This document shows, piece by piece, positions 38,143 to 49,790 of a DNA stretch of 64,000 nucleotides; position 1 is the first letter of the stretch, and the number at the start of each line of letters is the position of its first letter. A model generated the notes under the pieces. It was given only the letters and a program-made list of their open reading frames with translations. It did not search any database and was not told the origin of the DNA. Location: positions 9,920,001 to 9,984,000 of the forward strand of contig OZ199840.1 in the NCBI GenBank assembly GCA_964304625.1, given 5' to 3'. The DNA comes from Kudoa neothunni. Lineage: Eukaryota; Cnidaria. Both the position numbers and the translations under genes were made by a program.

Positions 38143-38311
38143 AACATTTTTAATTAAAAAATATAATTAATTTGTTGTATAGGTTTGAAAGAACAAAAAA
38201 AGTAGCCACATAAAAGACGAATTAGCTCATGAAAAATGATATATATTTTTCCTTAGTTTATTAAGTCTAGTTCTTGATAATTGATCTTTATATCTATTTT
38301 GATGAAATACC

Positions 38312-38718
38312 GTAAAGTCATGATATAACGCTCTAAATCGGGATTTGAGTTTATACGGCCCAATAAGTAACCGTTACCAAATATCGAATTATGGCGTCTG
38401 TGTTAAAATAATAAACATTTGTATTATTTAATTAAAAATGTGAAATACATCGATATAATAGTATAACACTTTTCTCCTTTGTTTTGCGAACTTTTGATCC
38501 AGTTTATTAGAATATCAAAAAAGATTGTGGACGATACGTACCCTTTTTGATCGTGGTATTTAACAAGAAGATCATTAATTCCTTTAAAAAATTGAGTTTA
38601 TTAATTAAAGAATGATGTTAAATGGAAACTTTATTCCGGTAAATAAAACAGTCACTAATGCGGTGATACGTTTTTTTGATTGTTTCAATCCTTTTTAATT
38701 TTATTTATTGTTTGTTAC
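38312..38718 (-). pseudogene. pogo/Tigger remnant in the tail of repeat unit 1
   Basis: Starts at the CCGTAAAGTCATGATATAACG boundary and follows the longer version in unit 3 (48941-49790), where minus-strand translation shows the CENP-B-type and DDE fragments. It is truncated on the right by the LTR element. Confidence 0.65.
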
Positions 38719-38811
38719 TGTTACCACGTGTTTATCGTAGCTCATGCGCGGGCATAAGTTAGTTGTTTTAAAATAAGCGGTTCTATGGAGCGTGAGCGTG
38801 GCAGCGTCACA
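38719..38811 (+). repeat. Left terminal repeat (93 bp) of the Ty3/gypsy element
   Basis: TG...CA ends, about 95% identical to 42480-42572. Unusually short for an LTR. Confidence 0.85.
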
Positions 38812-41800
38812 TCTGGTGACAGGGGTGGCTTTAAAACCCACACGGAACATTTAGGAAAGTTCAATGGAGTCAGCGATGATTGGATTAAATTCATCCGCAA
38901 GTTCAAACTTTTAGCACTAGCTGAAAACTGAAACGGACTTGATAAGGCGCGCCATCTACTGCTTTACTTGGGAGACAATGCACTGGATGTAATAGAAAGC
39001 AAAGATGCTAACATATTTCGTCCCACCAAAGACACTTTCATCCACTTGGTTGAAATTATGGAATCCAACTACAAGCCGCCATCATCGGCACTAAACTACC
39101 TGCAGGAATTCCACAACTTGACCTGGGATGGCATCCAACATTATGCTGATTTCTGTTATGGAGTCGAAAACGTGTTGCACAAAGCACTCCCAGCAATAGA
39201 TGACGACACCGCTCGAACACTCGTGATCGACCAATGTATCAAAACAATCCCAGAAAGCATCAAACGTATCGTGATTGCGATAAAACCGGAATCGGTTATC
39301 GATCTGATCAACACGGTTAAGGACCAGTTGACAGTGGCGACCGACGTTTCTGCTGCATCTTATAACAAAAAACGAAATTTCCCAAGAAAAGAACGCTGCG
39401 GAAAATGTGGATCAAAAAATCATACCGCAAAGGAATGCAGAGGAGAGGCATTTTGCACAAACTGCAAGCAGCGAGGACACTTATCCATAAAATGTCGTAA
39501 ACCCATACCTAATAACATATTAACTGTCGACAACAACAAATTTTCGTCAGAAATGAACTACACTTGTTTTTCTTGCGCTGCGCGCTGCAAAATGTCGGAC
39601 CAATTTACAGTCCCCATCTCAATCAACCACAATATCTATCGTGCTCTGATAGACACCGGCTCATCAACCTCAATTATAAAAACAAATCTTATTAGTACAA
39701 GTAATCCGCGAAAGGGATTGAGTCTACTATCAGCTGATGGCACACCTATTTTGACAAACGGAATAGTACATGTCGATTTCATATTGGACGGAAAAAGTTA
39801 TAGATGGTCTATGATATCGTCCCCTAAGCTCATCAACGAGTGCATACTAGGGAGAGATTTCTTAGCTCGCTACAAGATAATCGTCGATTGCTACAACAAA
39901 ACTCTCAAATACAATAACCAGCCTACACCTTCAACTAATGCTATTGTTACTAATAAATTTGTCAGGGTGGAGCCATATTTATTCAAATTCAAAGACGAAC
40001 CGTTCCATATTCCAACGAGAAAGGTCCCTTTCACACAGATATCACTTCTAGAAGATAAAATTAATAAAATGCTCGCTGATGGGGTGATACGTCGTAGTAG
40101 TAATCCCTTTTCGTCACCAATTTTAATAGTCAAAAAGAAAAACGGCGACCACAGAGTCTGCGTTGACTATCGCAAATTGAACATGCTGGTAGTAACAGAA
40201 CATTACCCTATACCGCTACTAAATGATATCATTGTTACTCTGAAAGGTTCGAATATTTTCTCAAAAATAGACTTAAAGTCCGGTTTCTGGCAAATTCCAC
40301 TCCATGAAAATTGCAAGAGCGCTACTGCTTTTTCCACTCCATTTGGGCAATTTGAATTTAATGTATTACCGTTCGGATTAGTGACCGCCCCATCCGCCTT
40401 CCAAAGAGCTATGGCATGTACGCTGAACGACCTTATCGGAAAATACTGTCATGTTTACCTAGTTGATATTCTGATCTATTCAAAAACACACGAGGAACAC
40501 CAAAAGCATCTACGAGAAGTTCTTCAACGATTAAAAGAACACAACTGGATAATCAACAACGAAAAATGTGAATTTAGCGGATCTTCAATTAATTATCTTG
40601 GATTCATATTTTCGAACAACGTAGTTGAACCCGATCCAAACAAAATATCATCGATACTTAATATACCCAACCCACAATCTCTAAAACAACTCCAAGGATT
40701 TATTGGTTTTGTCAACTACTATAGAGATTATATTCAAAACTTTGCAGAAATAACCAAGTCACTTTACGTAAACCTAAAATCGAAACCGTTCTCACTTTCG
40801 CATGAAGCGATAATCGCCATCAATTGTTTGAAAAAGAAACTGACGACATCTCCAATTTCGCAACTTCCAGATAGTAACAAAAATTTCATCATATCCACCG
40901 ACGCTTCAGATGTCGCCATCGCAGCCATACTCTACCAGGACTTCAACGGCAAAAGGCGCGTTATTCGATATGCAAGTAGAATACTAAAGAAAGCAGAGCT
41001 GAACTATTCAACTTTTGAAATAAAAATGCTAGCAGTGGTATTCGCAGTCAAACGATTCAATCAATATATTTATGGGAAACGTACGATAGTCTTCACGGAC
41101 TACAACCCACTTGTTCATCTCCAACCAATCAAAGACTCACACGACAGAATAGCACGATGGATACTTATACTTCAAAACTATACTCTAGATATCCGCTACA
41201 GACGAGGGGCTGAAAACATCGACGCAGATTATCTTTCTAGAGCTCATGACTCTTCAAATTCAGTAGCCGCCCGTTTCCTCAACCTCTCTGTAGATGACTG
41301 GATGAAAGCTCAAAACGAAGATACTTATTTTGGGGAAATAATAAAATCCGTCAGGAATGGTACCTATAACGGTAAACGTCAATACGCTATTGAATAGGAA
41401 CTCCTCATTCGGAAATTGGAAACCAAGACTGGAGAGATCAACCAACTCTGTGTACCTCTTAGATACAGGAAAGATGTCATAGAAAAGTTCCACGACGAGT
41501 CTGCACACCCTGGCTCATACAAATCTTTTACAAACTTACGCGACCATGTATTCTGGCCAGGATATGAGCTAGAGACCAAAAAATATGTGCAGTCATGCCA
41601 AACTTGCCAGTTTCATCCGTGGTCCGCAGACAAAGCCAAATTGGTACCACTAAAAGCCTAATCACCCTTCCAAATTATGGAGTGGGATATTGTAGGACCG
41701 CTAACGACAACACCAAATGGGAAAAAGTATATACTATGTTGCATGGATATTTTCACAAGATATGCTATTGCTATACCACTATCAAATACAAAATCAGAAA

Positions 41801-42479
41801 CCCTATGTGAGATACTCATAAACGAAGTATGCTGTAAGTATGGGAAACCATTACAAATTCACAGCGACAATGGGAGAAATTTTCTCTCTGACATTATAGC
41901 CAAGGTTTGTAACTCACTGGGTATAAAACTGACACATACTACTCCATATCACCCACAAGGCAACGGAGCAGTGGAGCGATTTAATCGAACACTCAAAGCA
42001 ATGATTTCAAAATTAAGCAACGTTGATACATGAGACAAAGCATTACAAACACTTGTCAATCACTACAACTCGCACGTATCCGATGCTACGGGTTTCTCAC
42101 CTTTCCAACTAATGTTTGGCCGAAAATGCAATTTCTCTATCAGCCCGTTAGTAAACTCAACATCATTCCCGCCCACCAACTCATACCTTATTTCACCGAA
42201 AAATGGCTTAACACGCTGTTGGAACGCAGTAAGAAAAACGATCGAAAAAACAAACAAGAAGAAATCGAAAACATATAACAACAAATACATTCCTAATACG
42301 ATTCACGATGGCACGAATATCCTAACAAGAAAGCCCGGAACCGACGTGTGGACAGGACCTCACCAAGTGATAAAAAGGCTTGGTCCGTCAACCTACAAAA
42401 TAAAGATTAATGAAGATGAAATAGTTTCACACAGAAACAACTTAAAAATATACCACACAACTTTTACCCCCGGGGGGAA

Positions 42480-42572
42480 TGTTACCGCGTGTTTACCGTA
42501 GCTCATGCGCGGGCATAAGTTAGTTGTTTTAAAATGAGCGGTTCTTTGGAGCGTGAGCGTGGCAGCGTTACA
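42480..42572 (+). repeat. Right terminal repeat (93 bp) of the Ty3/gypsy element
   Basis: Same length as the left repeat, with about five substitutions between them. Flanking pentamers (GTTAC and GTTTT) do not match, so no target duplication is evident. Confidence 0.85.
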
Positions 42573-42991
42573 GTTTTTTAAATATTTTCCTCGACCCTCG
42601 ATTTTTTAAAGGCCTAATTGCGATGGATACGTTGGATCCCCATGAGCGGACTGGTTACTGCAGCAGATGCGAATATCTTCTAAACTAACGTTTACATCAA
42701 AATCTTCATTTCATAAATACGAATAACAATAATTAAATAATATTATTAAATAGGTTTTGGTCAATTTTTTTAATTCCTATCAATTCATTGAACAATATGA
42801 TTTTAAACCATCATGTTTTGCTCGTATCATGAAATACAAATGAAATCCTGAATGCAATAATATTATTAACAGATTAAATTTACTCTATTGGTAAATCAAT
42901 TGATATAAAAAATATTCCCTAATCAGTTAGTACCATTGTTTCGTAAAGAAACGAATATGTACTATTTGAATTAATTGTTATTTAATAATAT

Positions 42992-44600
42992 ATGCTTGGT
43001 GTTGTTATCTTTTCTATATTTTTGGTGACTGTGTCACTTGGTAATAACAACAAATTTATATAGATATGATTATGTTCGTGTAGAACGAGCGTTGGATTCT
43101 TATGCCATGGACCAGGGTGCACCTCCCTCCTGGATGACCACCGAGCAACGAGCTGCAGCCGTAGTTGATAGATGGTATGTCGATACTCAAACGGCGAAAT
43201 GCAAACCGTTTAAATATTTGGGGTCCCTAGGAAATTTTAACAATTTTGTATCAAAAGCTGTTTGTGAAAACCATCGTAAAGCATATGTTCCTAGAAGATT
43301 TTAATATTAACATTAGTTAAATTTACACCGGAAGAAAAATCAAAGGCCTGTGCATTACCTGCAGCACCAGGTTCCTGCAATTTACCAGAAGAGAAAAAAT
43401 TAGTTAGATGGTATTATTCAAAAACTGTAGTTGAAAATGGCGATAAAAATTCTTGTTATCAGTTCAAATACACCGGATGTGGTGGAAATGCTAATAATTT
43501 TGAGACTAAAACTGAATGTGAAAACGCCTGTCGAAGTGATTCGATTAAAATTCTTGAATAATACGAATTTAATAATAAATTTTTTAGATAAAAAGAATGG
43601 AGTTGTTGCAGATGATACTGTGGAAGATACACTGACTAAGACACCCAATGAGTTTGACTGTCTTTATGCAGCAGAAGTAGATAGTGATACCCCAAAAATG
43701 GGTATAGTTCTTCATAAGGACAAAAAGAAATGTGTATATGCAGCTGTTGGTGGAGAGGCTAAAAGAGGTTTTTTTGATGATTTACCAACCTGCGTTAATA
43801 CATGCATAAGTATTCATTTTATGACAATTGACGCCATAATCAAATATAGCTGACTATGTTGCTGCCTGCAAACAAACGGTTCCATTCCAAATTACACCTA
43901 AAATTAGACTTACTGATGAAACCAAAGTAAAAGAATATTATTATTTTAACGAATCGAGAAAAGCTTGCCTGCCATTTATATCTGAAATTCCTGATCAAAC
44001 TTTCAAACTTGACGATGGCGAAAATAATATATTTAGCTCGGTGGAATTGTGTGCAAGTTTTTGTCCTGCAAGTATTCGATCAACTAAATAAGGAATATTT
44101 AATTTATTATACTATTAAATAAAATAGCTGCTCATATTGGGGAACTTAAAGCTGTTGATGTGTGCAATCAACCAAAGGTTGGCGAGGCTAGTAATGACGA
44201 TATGTACCAGTTAACTCGATTTTATTATGAAAAGTCCGAAGGAAACACTGGGTCGTGCAAGCAATTTACATTTAATGGGAAAGAAATGAATCTGAATAAC
44301 TTTAAAAAACAAGCAGCCTGCGATGCGATTTGCACAGTACCATTAAGACCCGTTACTGCTGTCTCAGGTCCAACTGAAGTTCAACAACCGCCTGATAGCA
44401 CCGATACAAGTTTAAACTCTCACACTGGTCCAAGTCAACAAACTGGTGCTTCAGGGGTACAACACGAAGAAAATACTGGAATTGATACAGAAACTAATGA
44501 TGATTCGGCCGTAGTTCCTAATAAACCAATCGCGGAAGATGCAACTCCAAAAAAAAAACCGGAAAATTGCCTCATTTTTTTCTTTAATATATGCTGGTGA
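42992..44600 (+). CDS. Secreted five-domain Kunitz protein, copy 2
   Basis: Exons 42992-43040, 43084-43275, 43317-43535, 43588-43809, 43850-44071, 44128-44600; 458 residues, same phase-1 structure as copy 1. Signal peptide and domain 1 are unchanged. Domain 2 differs at the P1 position: Asn (GSCNLP) instead of His, which in a working Kunitz domain would change target preference. Domain 4 carries a TPKIRL / KVKEYYY variant. The tail after domain 5 is 18 residues longer than in copy 1, rich in Thr, Ser, Gln and Asp, and ends ENCLIFFFNICW. No stop or frameshift was found. Intron sequences are almost identical to copy 1, pointing to a recent duplication. Confidence 0.88.
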
Positions 44601-44768
44601 AACATTTTTTAATTAAAATATGTAATTTAGTGGTTATATAGGGTTGAAAGATCAAAAGAACGAACCGCACAAAAGACGGATTAGCTCATGAAAAATTATT
44701 TATATTTTTCCTTAATTTATTAAATCTAGTTCTTGATAATTGATCCTTGTATCTATATTGATGAAATA

Positions 44769-45047
44769 CAGTAAAGTCTTGATATAGCGCTCTAAATCGG
44801 TATTGGAGTTTATACGTCCATATATCGAATTATGGCGTATGTGTTAAAATAATAAATATTTTATTTGTATTTTATAATTAAAAATGTGAAGGACATCGAT
44901 CTAATAGTATAAACGCTTTTCTTCTTTGTTTCGCGATCTTTTGATCCAGATTATTAGAATATCAAAAAAGATTGTAGACGATACGTACCCTTTTTGATCA
45001 TGATATTTAACAAGAAGATCATTAATTCCTTTAAAAAATTGAGTTTC
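44769..45047 (-). pseudogene. pogo/Tigger remnant in the tail of repeat unit 2
   Basis: Starts CAGTAAAGTCTTGATATAGCG directly after TA, like a pogo-type terminus at its TA target, and follows the unit 1 and unit 4 tails until the gap. Confidence 0.6.
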
Positions 45048-45247
45048 NNNNNNNNNNNNNNNNNNNNNNNNNNNNNNNNNNNNNNNNNNNNNNNNNNNNN
45101 NNNNNNNNNNNNNNNNNNNNNNNNNNNNNNNNNNNNNNNNNNNNNNNNNNNNNNNNNNNNNNNNNNNNNNNNNNNNNNNNNNNNNNNNNNNNNNNNNNNN
45201 NNNNNNNNNNNNNNNNNNNNNNNNNNNNNNNNNNNNNNNNNNNNNNN
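45048..45247. other. Assembly gap (200 N)
   Basis: Exactly 200 undetermined bases. The left side is the tail of unit 2 and the right side resumes at the point equivalent to 34772 in unit 1, so the true missing length is unknown and could include further units. Confidence 0.99.
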
Positions 45248-45747
45248 TTGTTCACTGATTATTTAATTTGTATCTGTTAGTAATAAGTTTTTAAACGTTC
45301 AATCTTGTGACTTCGTAATTAAAAACAGAACTTTGTGATGTATTATTCTATTAAAAATTATTACAAATATGTTTTAATTTAACAATGATATTCCCTAATA
45401 TGGTTTTAAGTTTATAAATTTTTTATAACAATATTTGTTCCAAAATTTAAAAATGAAAATTTTTAAATTAAAATTAACTTTAAAGTAGAGCAATCGTCAA
45501 AAATCCAAATGCACGGTGTTTAAGCATTTTAAGTTAAATCAACTATGGATATTAATAAGTTCAAAGTATTTTTTTATTTTTATTCTCAACAATATAAAAA
45601 TGGTGATTAACTTAAAAATATTTATTTATTACTTAGTTATTGAATATAAAGTGAAATATTACGCCATATTTTATAATCTACTTCAATATTTTGTGTGGTT
45701 GAATGTTTCAAGCGTTTAAAACTAACACAGTAAGTAACCAATTTCAC

Positions 45748-45886
45748 GCAGTTTTTAAAAAACTATTTCATTGTAATATTGTTTGGTCATTTCTTATATA
45801 TGTTTCTTATAATATTTAAATCGACATTTTTAATAAAATTATTTTAAAAAGTTCCTAAATAATGTAACAAAAGTCACGTGATTTTC
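45748..45886. mobile_element. 139-bp insertion bracketed by 10-bp direct repeats
   Basis: Unit 1 has a single CCAATTTCAC at 35260-35269. Unit 3 has CCAATTTCAC at 45738-45747 and again at 45887-45896 with 139 bp between. This empty-site/filled-site pair fits a small transposon with a 10-bp target duplication (the MULE range), though clear terminal inverted repeats are not visible. A deletion in unit 1 between the 10-mers is the alternative. Confidence 0.55.
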
Positions 45887-46134
45887 CCAATTTCACTCAC
45901 TTTTTGTTTATTATTTAGTTAAATCAAGATTAAATACCACAAAACTCCTATAACTATACTTATTGCCTAAAAGTACATTATTAGTTATTATTATGAAAGT
46001 CCCCAATCTAATGACTCAAAAACTGCCACTGTATCACATTTCAATATATCTATCATCTCGACTCTTCATGGCAACCTAGAGATGAACAATAAAATAATCA
46101 AAACCTATAAATATTTTTAGAATCTAAAAATAGA

Positions 46135-46470
46135 AATCATGGCATGCAAGGCAATTTTATTCTGTTAAGGACGATGTATATGAGTGGATTAAGTGAGCAC
46201 GAAGCAAAAAGATTGTAGTAAGCGCCATCAAGATAATCAATATGTGAAATTAATTAGACAAAGAAAAAGGTTTACCTTCTTGTGCAATTCGTTGTGGGTT
46301 TCGCTGTTTTAAAAAAGGTTTCAACATTTAAAAATCAAATTTTATTAGTTAGTCTGCTGATGCTACACCTGAAACTATTTCAGAGTGGATCAATCAAATC
46401 AGAACATTTTTTAAAAGATACTCTGAAAATTTTATTTCCAATATAGACGAAACTGCCTTATTCTATCAAT
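46135..46470 (+). pseudogene. pogo/Tigger transposase remnant inside repeat unit 3
   Basis: Same fragments as in unit 1 (ATPETISEWINQIRTFF, NIDETALFYQ), with only a few base differences. Confidence 0.75.
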
Positions 46471-47215
46471 AGTAACAAGTGGAGTATTTCATATATTGTT
46501 GAAAAATAGTTTTGTGCTGTTAACACGTTTCTCGAGTTTTAATTATCTTTGAAAAATTAATATATAATGAACTAACCTTTTTAAACGCAACTTAATCAAT
46601 ATCAAATGTAAATTTTTTCCTAAACAATTGCACACGCAAGTATGTGACATTGGTTTCTTACTGTATAATTAATTTACTGAGATGTATTATCTATCAAAAT
46701 TTCTGTAAAAACTAGCGACAACCACAAAACGTTGGAATCATAAAATCCCTATCCAAATCCTTAATAATTCTAATTTCAACACATAATCACTTTCGTTTTT
46801 TTAAAATATTTTCCTTGACCCTCGATTTTTTAAAGGCCTAATTACGATGGATCCGTTGGATCCCCATGAGCGGACTGGTTACTGCAGCAGGTGCGAATAT
46901 CTTCTGAACTAACGTTTACATCAAAATCTTTATTTCATAAATACGAATAACAATAATTAAATAATATTATTAAATAGGTTTTGGTCAATTTTTTTAATTC
47001 CTATCAATTCATTGAACAATATGATTTTAAATCATCATGTTTTGCTCGTATCATGAAATACAAATGAAATCCTGAATGCAATAATATTATTAACAGATTA
47101 AATTTACTCTATTGGTAAATCAATTGATATAAAAAATATTCCCTAATCAGTTAGTATCATTGTTTCGTAAAGACACGAATATGTGCTATTTGAATTAATT
47201 GTTATTTAATAATAT

Positions 47216-48770
47216 ATGCTTGGTGTTGTTATCTTTTCTATATTTTTGGTGACTGTGTCACTTGGTAATAACAACAAATTTATATAGATATGATTATGTT
47301 CGTGTAGAACGAGCGTTGGATTCTTATGCCATGGACCAGGGTGCACCTCCCTCCTGGATGACCACCGAGCAACGAGCTGCAGCCGTAGTTGATAGATGGT
47401 ATGTCGATACTCAAACGGCGAAATGCAAACCGTTTAAATATTTGGGGTCCCTAGGAAATTTTAACAATTTTGTATCAAAAGCTGTTTGTGAAAACCATCG
47501 TAAAGCATATGTTCCTAGAAGATTTTAATATTAACATTAGTTAAATTTACACCGGAAGAAAAATCAAAGGCCTGTGCATTACCTGCAGCACCAGGTTCCT
47601 GCCACTTACCAGAAGAGAAAAAATTAGTTAGATGGTATTATTCAAAAACTGTAGTTGAAAATGGCGATAAAAATTCTTGTTATCAGTTCAAATACACCGG
47701 ATGTGGTGGAAATGCTAATAATTTTGAGACTAAAACTGAATGTGAAAACGCCTGTCGAAGTAATTCGATTAAAATTCCTGAATAATACGAATTTAAGACT
47801 AAATTTTTTAGATAACAAGAATGGAGATGTTGAAGGAGGTACTGACGAAGCCACACTGACTAAGACACCCAATGAGTTTGACTGTCTTTATGCAGCAGAA
47901 GTAGATAGTGATACCCCCAAAATGGGTATAGTTCTTCATAAGGATAAAAAGAAATGTGTATATGCAGCTGTTGGTGGAGAGGCTAAAAGAGGTTTTTTTG
48001 ATGATTTACCAACCTGCGTTGATACATGCATAAGTATTTATTTTGTGACAATTGACGCCGTAATCAAATATAGCTGACTATGTTGCTGCCTGCAAACAAA
48101 CGGGTCCATTCCAAATTACACCTGAAAGTAAACTTAATGATGAAACCAACTTACGAGAATATTATTATTTCAACGAAACGAGAAAAACTTGCCTGCCATT
48201 TATATCTGAAATTCCTGATCAAACTTTCAAACTTGACGATGGCGAAAATAATATATTTAGTTCGGTGGAATTGTGTGCAAGTTTTTGTCCTGCAAGTATT
48301 CGATCAACTAAATCAGGAATATTTAATTTATTATACTATTAAATAAAATAGCTGCTCATATTGGGGAACTTAAAGCTGTTGATGTGTGCAATCAACCAAA
48401 GGTTGGCGAGGCTAGTAGTGACGATATGTACCAGTTAACTCGATATTATTATGAAAAGTCCGAGGGAGACACTGGGTCGTGCAAGAAATTTATATTTAAT
48501 GGAAAAGAAATGAATCTGAATAATTTTAAAAGTGACGAAGCCTGCAATGCGATTTGTAAAACACCATTAACACCCGTTACTGCTGTCTCAGTTCAAACTG
48601 GTGTTCAACAACCGCCTGGGAGCACCGATACAAGTTTAAACTCTCAAACTGGGCATAAACAAGAAACTGATGCCCCAGAAGTTGTTCCAGAGCCACGAAG
48701 CGGAAACGATGCCACTCGAAAACAAAGGCCGAAAGACTGCCTCATTTTTCTATTTAATACATGCTGGTGA
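47216..48770 (+). CDS. Secreted five-domain Kunitz protein, copy 3
   Basis: Exons 47216-47264, 47308-47499, 47541-47759, 47812-48033, 48074-48295, 48352-48770; 440 residues. Domains 1 and 2 are as in copy 1, with His at P1. The linker opening the domain 3 exon has changed (NGDVEGGTDEATLTKTPNE). The domain 5 exon is altered at several sites (GDTGSCKKFIFNG, KSDEACNAIC). The tail is Gln/Thr/Pro-rich with its own sequence and ends KDCLIFLFNTCW. All splice sites are retained, including a GTAATT donor after domain 2. No break was seen. Secretion follows from the signal peptide; inhibitory capacity is predicted only for domain 2. Confidence 0.88.
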
Positions 48771-48940
48771 AACATTTTTAATTAAAAAATGTAATTTATT
48801 TGTTATATAGGTTTCAAAAACGAAATAGAGAAACCGCATAAAAGACGAATTAGCTCATAAAAAATTATTTATATTTTTCCTTAATTTATTAAATCTAGTT
48901 CTTGATATTTGATCTTTGTATCTATTTTGATGAAATACCG

Positions 48941-49790
48941 TAAAGTCTTGATATAGCGCTCTAAATCGGGATTGGAGTTTATACCGCCCAATAAGTAACC
49001 CTTACCAAATATCGAATTATGGCGTCTGTGTTAAAATAATAAATATTTTATTTGTATTATTTAATTAAAAATGTGAAATACATCGATATAATAGTATAAA
49101 CACTTTTCTCGTTTGTTTTGCGAACTTTTGATCAAGATATATTAGAATATAAAAAAAGATAGTAGAGGACATGCATCCTTTTTATCGTGATATTTAACAA
49201 GAAGATCATTAATTCCTTTAAAAAATTAGGTTTCTTAAATTTCTGAATGATGTTAAATGGAAACTTTATTCCGATAAATAAAACAGTCACTAATGCGGTG
49301 ATACATTTTTTTGATTGTTTCAATCCTTTTTAACTTTATTTATCATTTGTTACATATGTTCGTTGGGTCTATTGTTCAAAAAAGAGGGGTACCATCAATA
49401 TTTAATGTTTTATTTTTCATATCTAATTTTTACCTCATTGAATTTTTGTAAGTACTGAATAATAACATCAAACCTGCTTGCATCTTCGCGGAGAGTTTAA
49501 TCGTTAAAAAAAAGCGAGTCTTAAAATTTTCAAACCAACATTTGCTACAACTGAAATCAGCGAATTTAAGATCAGCGACAGCAAGTTTTTCCTTTTCACT
49601 GATCAAAAAATCTGGGAAATATTTCTTTGTTGTGTTCTCACATTATTCATTCATATAACTCACGTTCAATTAAGGTATATTTTCCATTTGTGATTCTTTT
49701 AAAGATAGAAGCAGCAATGGAGTTCATTATTTCAGAATTGTTAAACACAATCCTGTTAAGAGAAGAGTAACCTATTCTAATTTAAATAAA
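48941..49790 (-). pseudogene. pogo/Tigger transposon remnant in the tail of repeat unit 3
   Basis: On the minus strand, from high to low coordinates, pieces match the pogo order: CSKCWFENFKTRFFLTIKL (CENP-B-type DNA-binding region), LNIDGTPLF (the family's xDETGLF site, damaged), and KKCITALVTVLFIGIKFPF (first DDE strand). Stops and frame changes lie between them. The low-coordinate end (near 48941) is the transposon terminus; the other end was not found. Confidence 0.7.

Larger units (their letters stand above)
34772..38718 (+). repeat. Kunitz repeat unit 1
   Basis: Nearly identical to 45248-49359 (unit 3), allowing for a 139-bp extra segment there, and in part to 42573-45047 and 60267-63053. 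Order within the unit: unknown AT-rich head, plus-strand pogo-transposase remnant, Kunitz gene, minus-strand pogo remnant. The unit is cut at its right by the LTR element that starts at 38719. Confidence 0.9.
38719..42572 (+). mobile_element. Ty3/gypsy LTR retrotransposon, near full length, broken
   Basis: Two 93-bp terminal repeats (TG...CA) at 38719-38811 and 42480-42572 bound an internal region on the plus strand. Parts in order: gag-like region with two CCHC zinc knuckles (about 39400-39500), aspartic protease (about 39640), reverse transcriptase (about 40060-40650), RNase H (about 40890-41240), and integrase with zinc-binding and catalytic core (about 41420-42290). This gag-protease-RT-RNaseH-integrase order is that of Ty3/gypsy. 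The largest open part is 38968-41397. The element has several breaks and looks like a fossil. The terminal repeats differ at about 5 of 93 positions, so the insertion is not brand new. It lies between the tail of Kunitz unit 1 and the truncated head of unit 2. Confidence 0.92.
42573..45047 (+). repeat. Kunitz repeat unit 2 (head missing)
   Basis: Starts at the point equivalent to about 36172 in unit 1, so roughly 1.4 kb of the unit head, including the plus-strand pogo remnant, is absent next to the LTR element. The tail runs into the assembly gap. From 42992 to the start of the variable tail it is colinear with unit 1 at a constant offset of 6404 bases. Confidence 0.9.
45248..49790 (+). repeat. 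Kunitz repeat unit 3 (most complete)
   Basis: Head, plus-strand pogo remnant (about 46135-46470), Kunitz gene and the longest minus-strand pogo tail. Identity to unit 1 is very high over the head. It differs by a 139-bp extra segment at 45748-45886. Confidence 0.9.
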
